Part shown: positions 8,341 to 15,112 of the stretch, piece by piece
Layout of the letters: each line of letters opens with the position of its first letter
How positions within the stretch are numbered: the first letter of the stretch is position 1
NCBI GenBank assembly: GCA_934394435.1
Contig: CAKRRN010000040.1
Coordinates: forward strand, 1-22,985
Reading direction: 5' to 3'
Origin: an uncultured Bacteroidaceae bacterium
GTDB lineage: Bacteria > Bacteroidota > Bacteroidia > Bacteroidales > Bacteroidaceae
Length of the DNA: 22,985 bases
Notes under the pieces: model-generated
The model's database searches: none
Told to the model about the DNA's origin: nothing
The model's input: only the letters and a program-made list of their open reading frames with translations
Position numbers and translations under genes: made by a program

Positions 8341-8428
8341 TTTGATGATTGAGAGGTTTGGAAGTTTTCTTTTGCGAGGCGGTGAGAGATGTTGTGAGAG
8401 GTGCTGAGGTTTTCTTTTGATGATTGAG
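8341..8428. repeat. Degenerate short direct repeats
   Basis: TTTGATGATTGAG occurs at 8341-8353 and again at 8416-8428, each followed by a GGTTT-like run. A TTTTCTTTTG-type unit occurs three times nearby (around 8365, 8410 and 8432). The purine/pyrimidine bias makes chance partly plausible. Confidence 0.5.
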
Positions 8429-8506
8429 GGTTTCTTTTGCTTTTAGTTTGATTGCCATAGTGGCGTGTCTGTCTTTTTTTGGGGGTGAATACTCTGTTTT
8501 TTTCTT

Positions 8507-8534
8507 TAACTGGAGAAATTTTTTTCTCCAGTTA
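8507..8534. repeat. Perfect 12-bp inverted repeat, 4-base loop
   Basis: TAACTGGAGAAA (8507-8518) pairs exactly with TTTCTCCAGTTA (8523-8534) around a TTTT loop. No T-run follows on either strand, so it is not a standard intrinsic terminator. It may be an end of a small mobile element, an operator, or a hairpin in a short transcript starting from the TATCTTTG at 8564-8571 on the minus strand. Confidence 0.7.
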
Positions 8535-8651
8535 GGGAGTGAATTTTGACGTCTATCACGATGCAAAGATACGACACCCAAAATAGTCAAGTGTGCGATG
8601 GTGTGCGATTGTGGCACTTTTTTTGAAAAAAGTTCAGACGCACCGCCCAAA

Positions 8652-9005
8652 TCATGAAATCTTGGTCTTCATCTGTCGCTGCCAGTCCACTAGTTTCTTG
8701 AACTCTATCTCGTCGTGCTGTCTGAATGGTCTCATGATGGCCTCCACGAGGTGTCCCAATTGTGCCTTTCCGATGCCCGAAGGACCTATCAGATGCCCCA
8801 TCTGTCCGCACATTTCGTAGTATTTGTTGTCGGAATACATAAATTTCACTTCCGTGAGATGGGCTGCCAAAGCTGGCATTGCCATCGGAATGAGCACTTC
8901 TCGCATGTCTTTTGATGCTTGCGAGAGGGCAAATTTGACGAATTCCGTGCCCTTCGAGGGCTTGGGCATCGCTGGAGCGGTGCCACTGAAGATGTTGTAA
9001 GTCAT
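8652..9005 (-). CDS. Truncated DUF3987-like P-loop protein (N-terminal fragment)
   Basis: A 117-residue frame resembling the N-terminus of DUF3987 proteins, which in Bacteroidales usually accompany VirE/BT4734-like proteins in phage-like or conjugative elements and are related to primase/helicase ATPases. The start (MTYNIFSGTA) looks native. Residues 20-65 form the conserved helical part (EFVKFALSQASKDMRE, then AHLTEVKFMYSDNKYY). A P-loop-like motif GPSGIGKAQ follows at 74-82, with Ala81 where Ser/Thr normally coordinates magnesium. The frame stops at MKTKIS, just after the segment following the P-loop, whereas full proteins run for several hundred residues. Walker B and everything beyond are missing, and no continuation was found in other minus-strand frames. 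I infer a 3'-truncated remnant; the family assignment is from memory of the motif pattern and is moderately sure. Confidence 0.65.
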   Translation of the reverse strand: MTYNIFSGTAPAMPKPSKGTEFVKFALSQASKDMREVLIPMAMPALAAHLTEVKFMYSDNKYYEMCGQMGHLIGPSGIGKAQLGHLVEAIMRPFRQHDEIEFKKLVDWQRQMKTKIS

Positions 9006-9078
9006 TTGTAATTTATCTGTAAATGGTTGCCTTTTAGAGAATTAAATCGTTATCAGGATAGACTCTGTGGCAGGAGGA

Positions 9079-9238
9079 GCGTCTCAGTCTCAGTGTCTCA
9101 GTTGTTTTTAATGCTACCCCCCTCTCTTATTATATAATATATAACTAACTAATAATAAATAAGTTATAACGTCTTAAAAAAGGGGGTTTGATGTTAACTG
9201 TGACATTTTTGCTAACTGAGACTGAGACGCTGAGACGC
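9079..9238. repeat. TCTCAG-based inverted repeat around an AT-rich core
   Basis: The left arm (9079-9103) is built from GTCTCAG/TCTCAG units and the right arm (9214-9238) from the reverse CTGAGA/CTGAGAC units. The arms match at 20 of 25 positions ungapped, and better if unit shifts are allowed. Nested inside are a C6 run (9117-9122) facing a G5 run (9182-9186), and a TATAACT...AAGTTATA pairing in a nearly pure A/T core (about 9124-9180). It lies upstream of the truncated DUF3987-like gene and could be its control region, an origin-like site or an element end. The function is not known. Confidence 0.65.
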
Positions 9239-9474
9239 TTTCTTTCTCTCCCCCCACTTCTCTCTCTCTCTCTCCGAGGCTTATCCTATACTGTCTGCCA
9301 TCTGCCAGCCACGGTGACCAGCTCCTCGGCAGCAGCGAGGCAGAAATGCCTCGTGGGTGAGTGTCTGCCGTATGTTGACACTCTCGTAGAGGTAGACCTT
9401 GAGGGTGAGCTGTATGGCGCACCGTTTGCTAAGACATAGTTACGCAAAATTATGCGGGAAAGCTAACTGTTCGG
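9239..9474. other. Unassigned stretch with CT microsatellite
   Basis: It begins with a polypyrimidine tract (about 9239-9277) including a run of seven or so CT units. Beyond that, both strands have short open frames (9188-9439 plus, 9174-9422 minus) with no recognisable domain, no convincing start and a shadow-like composition. It may be decayed element sequence. Confidence 0.4.
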
Positions 9475-9520
9475 CAAAAAAAGAAGTCCCCCACGGTTCC
9501 ATTTGGTGGATGTGGGGGGA
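9475..9520 (-). terminator. Rho-independent terminator of the uronate operon
   Basis: On the minus strand a G/C-rich stem pairs CCCCCAC (9518-9512) with GTGGGGG (9494-9488), with a 17-base partly paired loop, and is followed by CTTCTTTTTTT. It begins 23 bases after the uxaC stop codon, the expected place for the operon's end. Confidence 0.65.
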
Positions 9521-9542
9521 GGGGAGACTGAAGAGACAGGGC

Positions 9543-10958
9543 TCAGAAGCGGAAGTATCGCTTGGCATTGTAGTAAGAAATGTCGCGCACCATTTTTCGG
9601 ATGAAGGGCATTTCGCTCTGCGGAAGTACTCCTGCCTCTACATCCCTTCCGATCATGCGGCACAGGCATCGACGGAAGTATTCGTGTCTGGGATAGGAGA
9701 GAAACGAACGGCTGTCTGTGAGCATGCCTACAAAACGACTAAGTAAGCCCTGTAGCGAAAGAGCGTTCATCTGACGTTCCATGCCATCGAGCTGGTCGTT
9801 GAACCACCAACCGCTGCCCATCTGTATCTTGCCTGGCTGGGGACCCTGCTGGAAGTTGCCTATCATGGTAGCCAGCATTTCGTTGTCAGAGGGGTTGATG
9901 CAGTAGAGTATGGTCTGTGTGAGTTGGTCTGTGGTGTCGAGATAGTCGAGAAAACGAGACATGGAATAAGAGGTGTCTTGTGTACCGATGCTGTCGTAGC
10001 CTGCATCGGGTCCCAACTGGCGAAACATGCGGCTGTTGTTGTTGCGCATGGGACCATAGTGGAACTGTTGGGTCCATCCGCTGCGATGGTCCATTATTGC
10101 CAACTGAGTCAGGAGGGCGGTGCTAAACTGCTCACTCTCCTCTGGGCTCACTTTTGCTCCAGCGAGTGCTTTGCGAAGAATGCTGTCTGCCTCAGCATCG
10201 GTGCATGGGTTCCAGGGGAAACGACTTATACCGTGGTCAGAGAGGCGGCATCCCTGTTGGGCAAAGAAGTCGTGACGCTTTTGTAGTGCCTCGATGAGTG
10301 TGGGATAGTCTGTGATGTCCACGTCAGCTGCGTTGCTCAAGCGTTTGATGTAGGTCTGATACTCCTGTGGATTGCTGATGGCAAGAGCCTTGTCGGGTCG
10401 CCATGCGGGCAGCACCTTTGTCTCGAATCCGCTTTGGCGTATACTCTGATGATATTCGAGCGAGTCGGCTGGGTCATCTGTGGTACACACCACTTCCACG
10501 TTGTAATGCTTCATTAGTCCGCGTGCGGAGAATTCTGGCTGTGAGAGCATTTCGTTGCATCTCTCGAAGATGCTCCTTGCAGTCTCGGGCTTTAGGATGT
10601 CGTTTATGCCAAAGGCGGTGCGCAGTTCCAGATGGGTCCAGTGGTAGAGTGGATTTCGCATGCAGTAAGGCATAGTTTCTGCCCATTTCTGGAATTTTTC
10701 CCAGTCTGTGGCGTCGCCCGTGATGTATCTCTCGTCTATGCCATTGGCACGCAAGGCTCGCCATTTGTAGTGGTCGCCCCCCAGCCACAGTTCTGTGATG
10801 CTACGGAACTGGTGGTTCTCTGCAATCTCTTTGGGGTTGAGATGGCAATGGTAGTCAATGATAGGCAGATGGGCTGCTTCTTCGTGAAACAGGAGCTGCG
10901 CTGTTTCTGTATCGAGCAGAAAATTCTGATCCATAAAGGGCTTGGCATGTGTGTCCAT
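9543..10958 (-). CDS. uxaC: Glucuronate isomerase
   Basis: Cytoplasmic isomerase converting D-glucuronate to D-fructuronate (and galacturonate to tagaturonate), an amidohydrolase-superfamily enzyme. The 471 residues match the family length of about 470. The HxH metal motif lies in IIDYHCHL (His37, His39). Further family blocks are ELWLGGDHYKWRALRANG, YHWTHLELRTAFGI, VVCTTDDPADSLEYH and the C-terminal RHEYFRRCLCRMIG. A second Met (Met9, MDQNFLLDTETA) could be the start, but E. coli UxaC also carries a few residues before this block. It is the last gene of the operon, 22 bp after the SDR gene, and is followed by a terminator. UxaA and UxaB (altronate branch) are absent, so the operon serves glucuronate. 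Confidence 0.96.
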   Translation of the reverse strand: MDTHAKPFMDQNFLLDTETAQLLFHEEAAHLPIIDYHCHLNPKEIAENHQFRSITELWLGGDHYKWRALRANGIDERYITGDATDWEKFQKWAETMPYCMRNPLYHWTHLELRTAFGINDILKPETARSIFERCNEMLSQPEFSARGLMKHYNVEVVCTTDDPADSLEYHQSIRQSGFETKVLPAWRPDKALAISNPQEYQTYIKRLSNAADVDITDYPTLIEALQKRHDFFAQQGCRLSDHGISRFPWNPCTDAEADSILRKALAGAKVSPEESEQFSTALLTQLAIMDHRSGWTQQFHYGPMRNNNSRMFRQLGPDAGYDSIGTQDTSYSMSRFLDYLDTTDQLTQTILYCINPSDNEMLATMIGNFQQGPQPGKIQMGSGWWFNDQLDGMERQMNALSLQGLLSRFVGMLTDSRSFLSYPRHEYFRRCLCRMIGRDVEAGVLPQSEMPFIRKMVRDISYYNAKRYFRF

Positions 10959-10980
10959 AATACTACATTATAGTGTCTTC

Positions 10981-11793
10981 TTAGATTGCGAATATATTGA
11001 ACCCTCCGTCGACCACAGCCACTGTGCCTGTGACAAAACTGGAGGCTTGGCTGATGAGGTAGTGGATGGTGCCACAGAGCTCTTCTGGTTTGCCAAAGCG
11101 TTTGAATGGGGTCTGTCTGATGACATCCTGCCCTCTCCCGGTGAGCGAACCGTCTTCGTGTGTCAGCAGAGAGCGGTTTTGGTCGGTGAGGAAGAAACCA
11201 GGCGCAATGGCGTTTACCCTGATGGCAGGGCTGAACTTGCTGGCAACCTCGTTGGCAAGGAAGGCTGTAAGGTTGCTGATGCCAGCCTTTGCTGCAGCGT
11301 ATCCCATGACCCGTGTGAGGGGGCGGAAGGCTGCCATGCTGCTGAAGTTTACGATGCTTCCGTGCCCGGCTTCTGTCATGGGCAGGAGGAATGCCTGTGT
11401 GGGGATGAGGGTGCCTGTGAGGTTGACATTGAGTACACGCTGAAACTCCTCCACCTGTACATCGAAGAGTGTCTTGCCTGGAGGTATCGTTGCTCCAGGC
11501 ATATTGCCTCCTGCAGCGTTGAGCAGGGCATCGACTTGCCCGTAACGGCTCAGGATATTGTCGCGGGTCTGGTTTACTGCATCTATGTCCGTAACGTCGC
11601 ACACCATAAAAGCAGCATCGCCTCCCTCTCTCTGGATACTGTGAGCCAAGGCTTCGCCCACTTCCTGGCGTCTGCCAAGCAATACGACACGAGCTCCCTC
11701 GCGAGCGAGATACGCAGCTATTTCTCTGCCGAGAACTCCTGTTCCCCCCGTGATTACCACTACCTGTCCTTTGATGTCAAATAATGAAGACAT
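10981..11793 (-). CDS. SDR family fructuronate reductase (D-mannonate oxidoreductase)
   Basis: NAD(P)H-dependent reduction of D-fructuronate to D-mannonate is inferred from operon position between UxuA and UxaC. The 270-residue classical short-chain dehydrogenase has the cofactor motif TGGTGVLG (15-22), NAAGG (92-96), Asn124, catalytic Ser151/152 (NFSSM) and YAAAK (Tyr165, Lys169), and ends in the SDR VVDGGFN block. GRR (40-42) after the second strand suggests NADPH use. It replaces the long-chain mannitol-dehydrogenase-type UxuB of E. coli; an SDR of this kind does the same step in Bacillus-type operons. The gaps are 38 bp from uxuA and 22 bp to uxaC. Other SDR activities cannot be excluded from sequence alone. 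Confidence 0.88.
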   Translation of the reverse strand: MSSLFDIKGQVVVITGGTGVLGREIAAYLAREGARVVLLGRRQEVGEALAHSIQREGGDAAFMVCDVTDIDAVNQTRDNILSRYGQVDALLNAAGGNMPGATIPPGKTLFDVQVEEFQRVLNVNLTGTLIPTQAFLLPMTEAGHGSIVNFSSMAAFRPLTRVMGYAAAKAGISNLTAFLANEVASKFSPAIRVNAIAPGFFLTDQNRSLLTHEDGSLTGRGQDVIRQTPFKRFGKPEELCGTIHYLISQASSFVTGTVAVVDGGFNIFAI

Positions 11794-11831
11794 ATTTCCT
11801 ATCCTCCCTTATAAATATGTGTGTGTTATGA

Positions 11832-13028
11832 TTAGTTTTGATTTTCTTTGTCTATGATGCCCAGTTCATCGTCTACCGTAGCCATTACGCCCTCTATCTG
11901 ACCCAGGGCAAGCATCCTGCCGTGGAAACTGTATCCAGCATTGTAGCCCTTTGTCTCGTCGCCCAGCATTAAGGGCGCATGATCAACGCGCATGGGCAGT
12001 CCGGGCTTGATACGTTGGAAAATGCGTATGAGTTTGATGATGTGTGCCCTTCCGCCCAAATGACTGGCCTCTTTGAAATCGCCGTTGGGCAGTACGTTTG
12101 TGCTGCGCAGGTGTACGAAGTGGGTGCGACTGGCGTATTTCTCTGCCAGAGCAGGCACGTCGTTGTGTGCTCCTGCGCTAAGCGAACCGGCACAGAAGGT
12201 AAGTCCGTTGTGTGTATTGGGTACAGCGTTGAGAAACCATTCTATGTCTTGGTCGCATGATACGATTCTGGGCAGTCCGAGTATTTGGAGGGGTGGGTCA
12301 TCGGGGTGTACGCACATGTTCATGTCCCATTGCTCGCAAACGGGCATGATGGCTTCGAGGAAATACTTCATGTTTTGACGTAACTGCTGCTTGTCAATTC
12401 CCTCGTATAGAGCGAGTAGTGAGCGAAATATTTCTACGGGTCGTTCGTCGTGCTCGGTGATGTTGCCGTTGACAAACCCCTGCGTCTTCACTATGATGTT
12501 GTCTATCAGTCGGTGCTCATCCTGTGGCGTGAACTCATGGCTCATGCGCTCTACCTGCTCAAGGGTGTCTTGAGCGTAATCTCTCTCTGCGCCCTCGCGC
12601 TTCAGTATCTTGCAATCGAAATAGGCAAATTCAGCGTGGCTGAAGTAGAGACTTGACGTTCCGTCACCATTCGGGTGAGCAAGGTCTGTGCGTGCCCAGT
12701 CGAGCACAGGCATGAAATTGTAGCATATGGTGTGTATGCCCTCGCGTCCGAGGTTTTCCAGACTCATGATGTACTTTTCTATCAGTTCGTCACGGTCTTT
12801 TCCTCCATACTTGATGCTTTCGCTTACGGGCAGACTCTCTACTACGCTCCATCGCAGTCCATGCTGCTCTATATACTGGCGCATGGAGTGTACATCCTCT
12901 CTGCTCCAAACCTCGCCATTGGGAATCTGGTGCAAGGCTGTCACGATGCCTTCTACGCCAATCTGGCGAAGCATGTTGAGCGTAATCTTGTCTTGACGGC
13001 CAAACCACCGCCACGTCTTTTCCATCAT
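11832..13028 (-). CDS. uxuA: Mannonate dehydratase
   Basis: Cytoplasmic metal-dependent dehydration of D-mannonate to 2-keto-3-deoxygluconate (KDG), a TIM-barrel UxuA-family enzyme. The 398 residues agree with the family (about 394 in E. coli). Diagnostic blocks are TWRWFGRQDKITL at the N-terminus, WSVVESLPVSESIKYG, CYNFMPVLDWARTDL and MCVHPDDPP with metal-site Cys239/His241, followed by GLTFCAGSLSAG, FVHLRSTN and MRVDHAPLMLGD. Start Met1 (13028) or Met2 (13025) are both possible. It is the second gene of the operon, 122 bp downstream of the transporter and 38 bp upstream of the SDR gene. No regulator or KDG kinase/aldolase is next to it. Confidence 0.96.
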   Translation of the reverse strand: MMEKTWRWFGRQDKITLNMLRQIGVEGIVTALHQIPNGEVWSREDVHSMRQYIEQHGLRWSVVESLPVSESIKYGGKDRDELIEKYIMSLENLGREGIHTICYNFMPVLDWARTDLAHPNGDGTSSLYFSHAEFAYFDCKILKREGAERDYAQDTLEQVERMSHEFTPQDEHRLIDNIIVKTQGFVNGNITEHDERPVEIFRSLLALYEGIDKQQLRQNMKYFLEAIMPVCEQWDMNMCVHPDDPPLQILGLPRIVSCDQDIEWFLNAVPNTHNGLTFCAGSLSAGAHNDVPALAEKYASRTHFVHLRSTNVLPNGDFKEASHLGGRAHIIKLIRIFQRIKPGLPMRVDHAPLMLGDETKGYNAGYSFHGRMLALGQIEGVMATVDDELGIIDKENQN

Positions 13029-13150
13029 ATATTCTTGTCTATTGTTATTTCCTTAATTTTTTTTCCTATTGCGCGTGTCTTATGTGAGAATACTTCCGCT
13101 TATGATTTGTCGCGCTCTGTGCTGTGGGGGGGAGGTCTGCCCAAGTGGGC

Positions 13151-14623
13151 TCACGCCTTGACTGGTCTGTATTTGGGCACGAGGGCTTTCAGAATACACC
13201 ATCCGATGAGATAGGCTGTGGCGCAATAGATGAAGATAATGAAGTATCCAGCTGGCTTTCCTTCAAATCCGAGGAAGGTCATGTGCGTCTCTGCCGCATA
13301 GTCGAACAGGTGACCGCTCACCTTGTTGATGGCATACGAGCTGATGCCTCCAGCCATACCGTTGATGCCCGTCATGGTGCCCACAGCCTTTCGGGGGAAC
13401 AGGTCGCTTGCCACCGAGAAGAGATTGGCAGACCAAGCTTGATGTGAAGCTCCAGCAAGTCCGATTAGTATCACAGGAAACCAGTAGCTTACGGTTCCGA
13501 GAGGTTGTGCAAAGAGCGTGAGCAGGGGCAGTAGGGTGAAGGCAAACATTGCTCTGAGTCGTGCGTCGTAGGCATTGAGTCCTGTGTGGCGCATGATGAT
13601 GGAGGGAAGCTTGCCTCCGTAGAGCGACAGCATGGTGATGGCATAAAGCACGAAGATGAGCATCATGGCAGTGGGGTTGTCTGACTTCAGATGATAGACG
13701 TCGCTGATGTAGGCAGGAGTCCAGAAAAGGAAGAACCACCATACTCCGTCGGTCACCATTTTGGCCAGGAAGATGGCCCACGCCTGAGGTAAACGCAGGA
13801 AGCGGCTCAGAGGGATGCTCTTCTCCTCATCCTCTTGTGACAGTCCGACGGGGGCGACAGTTGACGAATTGTCGACCCCTTGTTTGATGTATTCCAACTC
13901 AGCCTTGCTCACGTGTTTGCATTCCTCTGGTCTGTGGTAGAGAAGAAGCCAGAATCCAATCCATACGAATCCAAGTGCACCGATGATGATAAAAGCCATC
14001 TCCCATCCGCCACCAACGCCCATCTCCTTGAACCAATGAGCCAGAAGGGGAATGCAGAGAGGGGCTATGAGTGCCCCCACGGTAGAACCGCTGTTGAAGA
14101 TACTCGTGCTGAAGGCGCGGTCTTTCGGAGGGAAGTATTCGGCTGTGACTTTGATGGCAGCAGGGAAGTTGCCACTCTCGCCCACAGCCAGTACGATACG
14201 AGCAATGATAAAGAACCATGCGCTCACGCTGGCAATACTGACAGCCAGCGCACCAGTGGCGTTGAACAAGTCTTCGCGGCCTCCCAGGTTGAGCCAGCCT
14301 ATTGTGGCAAATCCACACAGAGCGTGGAGGCAGGCACCCAGTGACCATATGCCTATGGCCCATAGGTAACCCTTGCGCGTACCTATCCAGTCCATAAAGC
14401 GTCCGCTCAGCAGGTTCGCTACAGCGTACACGAGCGAGAAAATGGCTGCTACGTCACCATAGTTGCGGTCTGTCCAGTGAAATTCGGGGGCGATAAAGTC
14501 TTTCCAAGTAAGCGAAAGCACCTGGCGGTCCATGTAATTGATTGTTGTGGCCATGAAGAGCATGGCGCAAATGATCCACCTGTAATGGGTCATTTTCTGC
14601 TGCGTGTGTTCTGTTGCTTCCAT
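13151..14623 (-). CDS. MFS hexuronate transporter (ExuT-like, ACS family)
   Basis: Inner-membrane proton-coupled symporter, most likely for glucuronate/galacturonate, as the first gene of the uronate operon. The 490 residues carry about 12 hydrophobic segments. The anion:cation symporter signature NYMDRQVLSL starts at residue 29, and GRFMDWIGTRKGY matches the loop 2-3 MFS motif. ARIVLAVGESGNFPAAIKV is the characteristic ACS helix 4 region. A cytoplasmic charged loop (HVSKAELEYIKQGV) separates the two six-helix halves. It is slightly longer than E. coli ExuT owing to an insertion after helix 3 (GWLNLGGREDLFNATG). It is transcribed first, from a candidate TAnnTTTG promoter about 60 bases upstream. 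Confidence 0.9.
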   Translation of the reverse strand: MEATEHTQQKMTHYRWIICAMLFMATTINYMDRQVLSLTWKDFIAPEFHWTDRNYGDVAAIFSLVYAVANLLSGRFMDWIGTRKGYLWAIGIWSLGACLHALCGFATIGWLNLGGREDLFNATGALAVSIASVSAWFFIIARIVLAVGESGNFPAAIKVTAEYFPPKDRAFSTSIFNSGSTVGALIAPLCIPLLAHWFKEMGVGGGWEMAFIIIGALGFVWIGFWLLLYHRPEECKHVSKAELEYIKQGVDNSSTVAPVGLSQEDEEKSIPLSRFLRLPQAWAIFLAKMVTDGVWWFFLFWTPAYISDVYHLKSDNPTAMMLIFVLYAITMLSLYGGKLPSIIMRHTGLNAYDARLRAMFAFTLLPLLTLFAQPLGTVSYWFPVILIGLAGASHQAWSANLFSVASDLFPRKAVGTMTGINGMAGGISSYAINKVSGHLFDYAAETHMTFLGFEGKPAGYFIIFIYCATAYLIGWCILKALVPKYRPVKA

Positions 14624-14683
14624 ATTGGCAGTTGCTACTGAGTTTTTGTTCCTTATTCTTGTCTTGTTTCTCTGTAATCAGTA

Positions 14684-14691
14684 CAAAGATA
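14684..14691 (-). promoter_or_regulatory. Candidate -7 promoter element of the uronate operon
   Basis: TATCTTTG on the minus strand, an exact TAnnTTTG match, 60 bases upstream of the transporter ATG. A TTTG lies 14 bases further upstream, closer than the usual 19-21, so the -33 box is uncertain. Confidence 0.5.
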
Positions 14692-14739
14692 GACCTTGTT
14701 CAATGCAAATTTAATAAAAATTGGTGTACAAAAATACTC

Positions 14740-14787
14740 TTTTTGCAAAAATAATATTTCTTCTTGTATTATTTTTGCACGCAAAAA
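14740..14787. promoter_or_regulatory. GCAAAAA half-site cluster with perfect inverted repeat, candidate operator
   Basis: GCAAAAATAATA (14745-14756) and TATTATTTTTGC (14767-14778) form a perfect 12-bp inverted repeat with a 10-bp spacer. It is flanked so that TTTTTGCAAAAA (14740-14751) and TTTTTGC-AC-GCAAAAA (14772-14787) are palindromes of their own. A further GCAAAAA lies at 14822-14828. The cluster sits about 50 bp upstream of the operon's -7 element, a plausible place for a regulator; no regulator gene is in the window. Confidence 0.5.
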
Positions 14788-15112
14788 GTCTCTTTCTTAT
14801 CCCCAATTGGTCGTTATTCTTGCAAAAAAGTCAGCAAACGAGCACTTATAGTCTTCATCTTGATGTCGTTGCGCTTATATTTTACCCATTTTTTTAGGCC
14901 TATTTTAGCTGACAGGCAAGATGGATTTTTTTTTTTTCTGACGACCGATTGGCGTTTACTTCAAATGACTCTGTTCCCTTCTTCTCTTCTCATCCAGAGA
15001 AGCTCCTCCTCTCTTTGAGGAACGTTTGCCTTTTTTCCTTCGCTTCCCTCCCCCCTTCGTGAGCGGAAAGCGAGGTAAGATGTGGGCAGAATGGAGGGGC
15101 TTCGTGGTGAGT
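14788..15112. other. Non-coding stretch upstream of the uronate operon
   Basis: Apart from one more GCAAAAA at 14822-14828, there is a T-rich run and a pyrimidine-rich tract (about 15018-15058) with a weak hairpin pairing CCTTCGCTT with AAGCGAGG near 15038-15075. A plus-strand frame at 14764-15018 has no recognisable domain and a low-complexity composition. No gene is supported. Confidence 0.4.

Larger units (their letters stand above)
8261..8651. other. 391-bp gene-poor stretch with short repeats
   Basis: I see no credible gene here. The stretch contains T/G-rich degenerate direct repeats (8341-8428), a perfect 12-bp inverted repeat (8507-8534), and a minus-strand TATCTTTG matching the -7 consensus at 8564-8571 that does not precede a recognised gene. 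A minus-strand open frame crosses the region, but it would start at TTG and its Lys/His/Thr-rich translation looks non-coding. The region follows the break point of the truncated DUF3987-like gene and is probably decayed or foreign sequence. Confidence 0.5.

Noticed and set aside
8507..8534. Inverted repeat as an intrinsic terminator
   Set aside because: No T-run follows the stem on either strand, so it was listed as a repeat only.
8123..8650. 175-residue minus-strand frame crossing the GNAT start and the repeat region
   Set aside because: It starts at TTG, overlaps the GNAT gene in another frame, and its Lys/Thr/His/Gln-rich translation follows DNA repeats; no domain is recognisable.
9188..9439. 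83-residue plus-strand frame and overlapping minus-strand frame at 9174-9422
   Set aside because: The start lies in the inverted repeat and the CT microsatellite; no recognisable domain on either strand.
10736..11602. 288-residue minus-strand frame over the SDR and uxaC genes
   Set aside because: Overlaps two well-supported genes in a different frame; Arg/His/Pro-rich composition shows a frame shadow.
10942..11784. 280-residue plus-strand frame antisense to the SDR gene
   Set aside because: Covers the SDR gene almost exactly on the opposite strand; no domain and no promoter.
14764..15018. 84-residue plus-strand frame upstream of the uronate operon
   Set aside because: It overlaps the GCAAAAA cluster, is translated from homopolymer-rich DNA and resembles no known protein.
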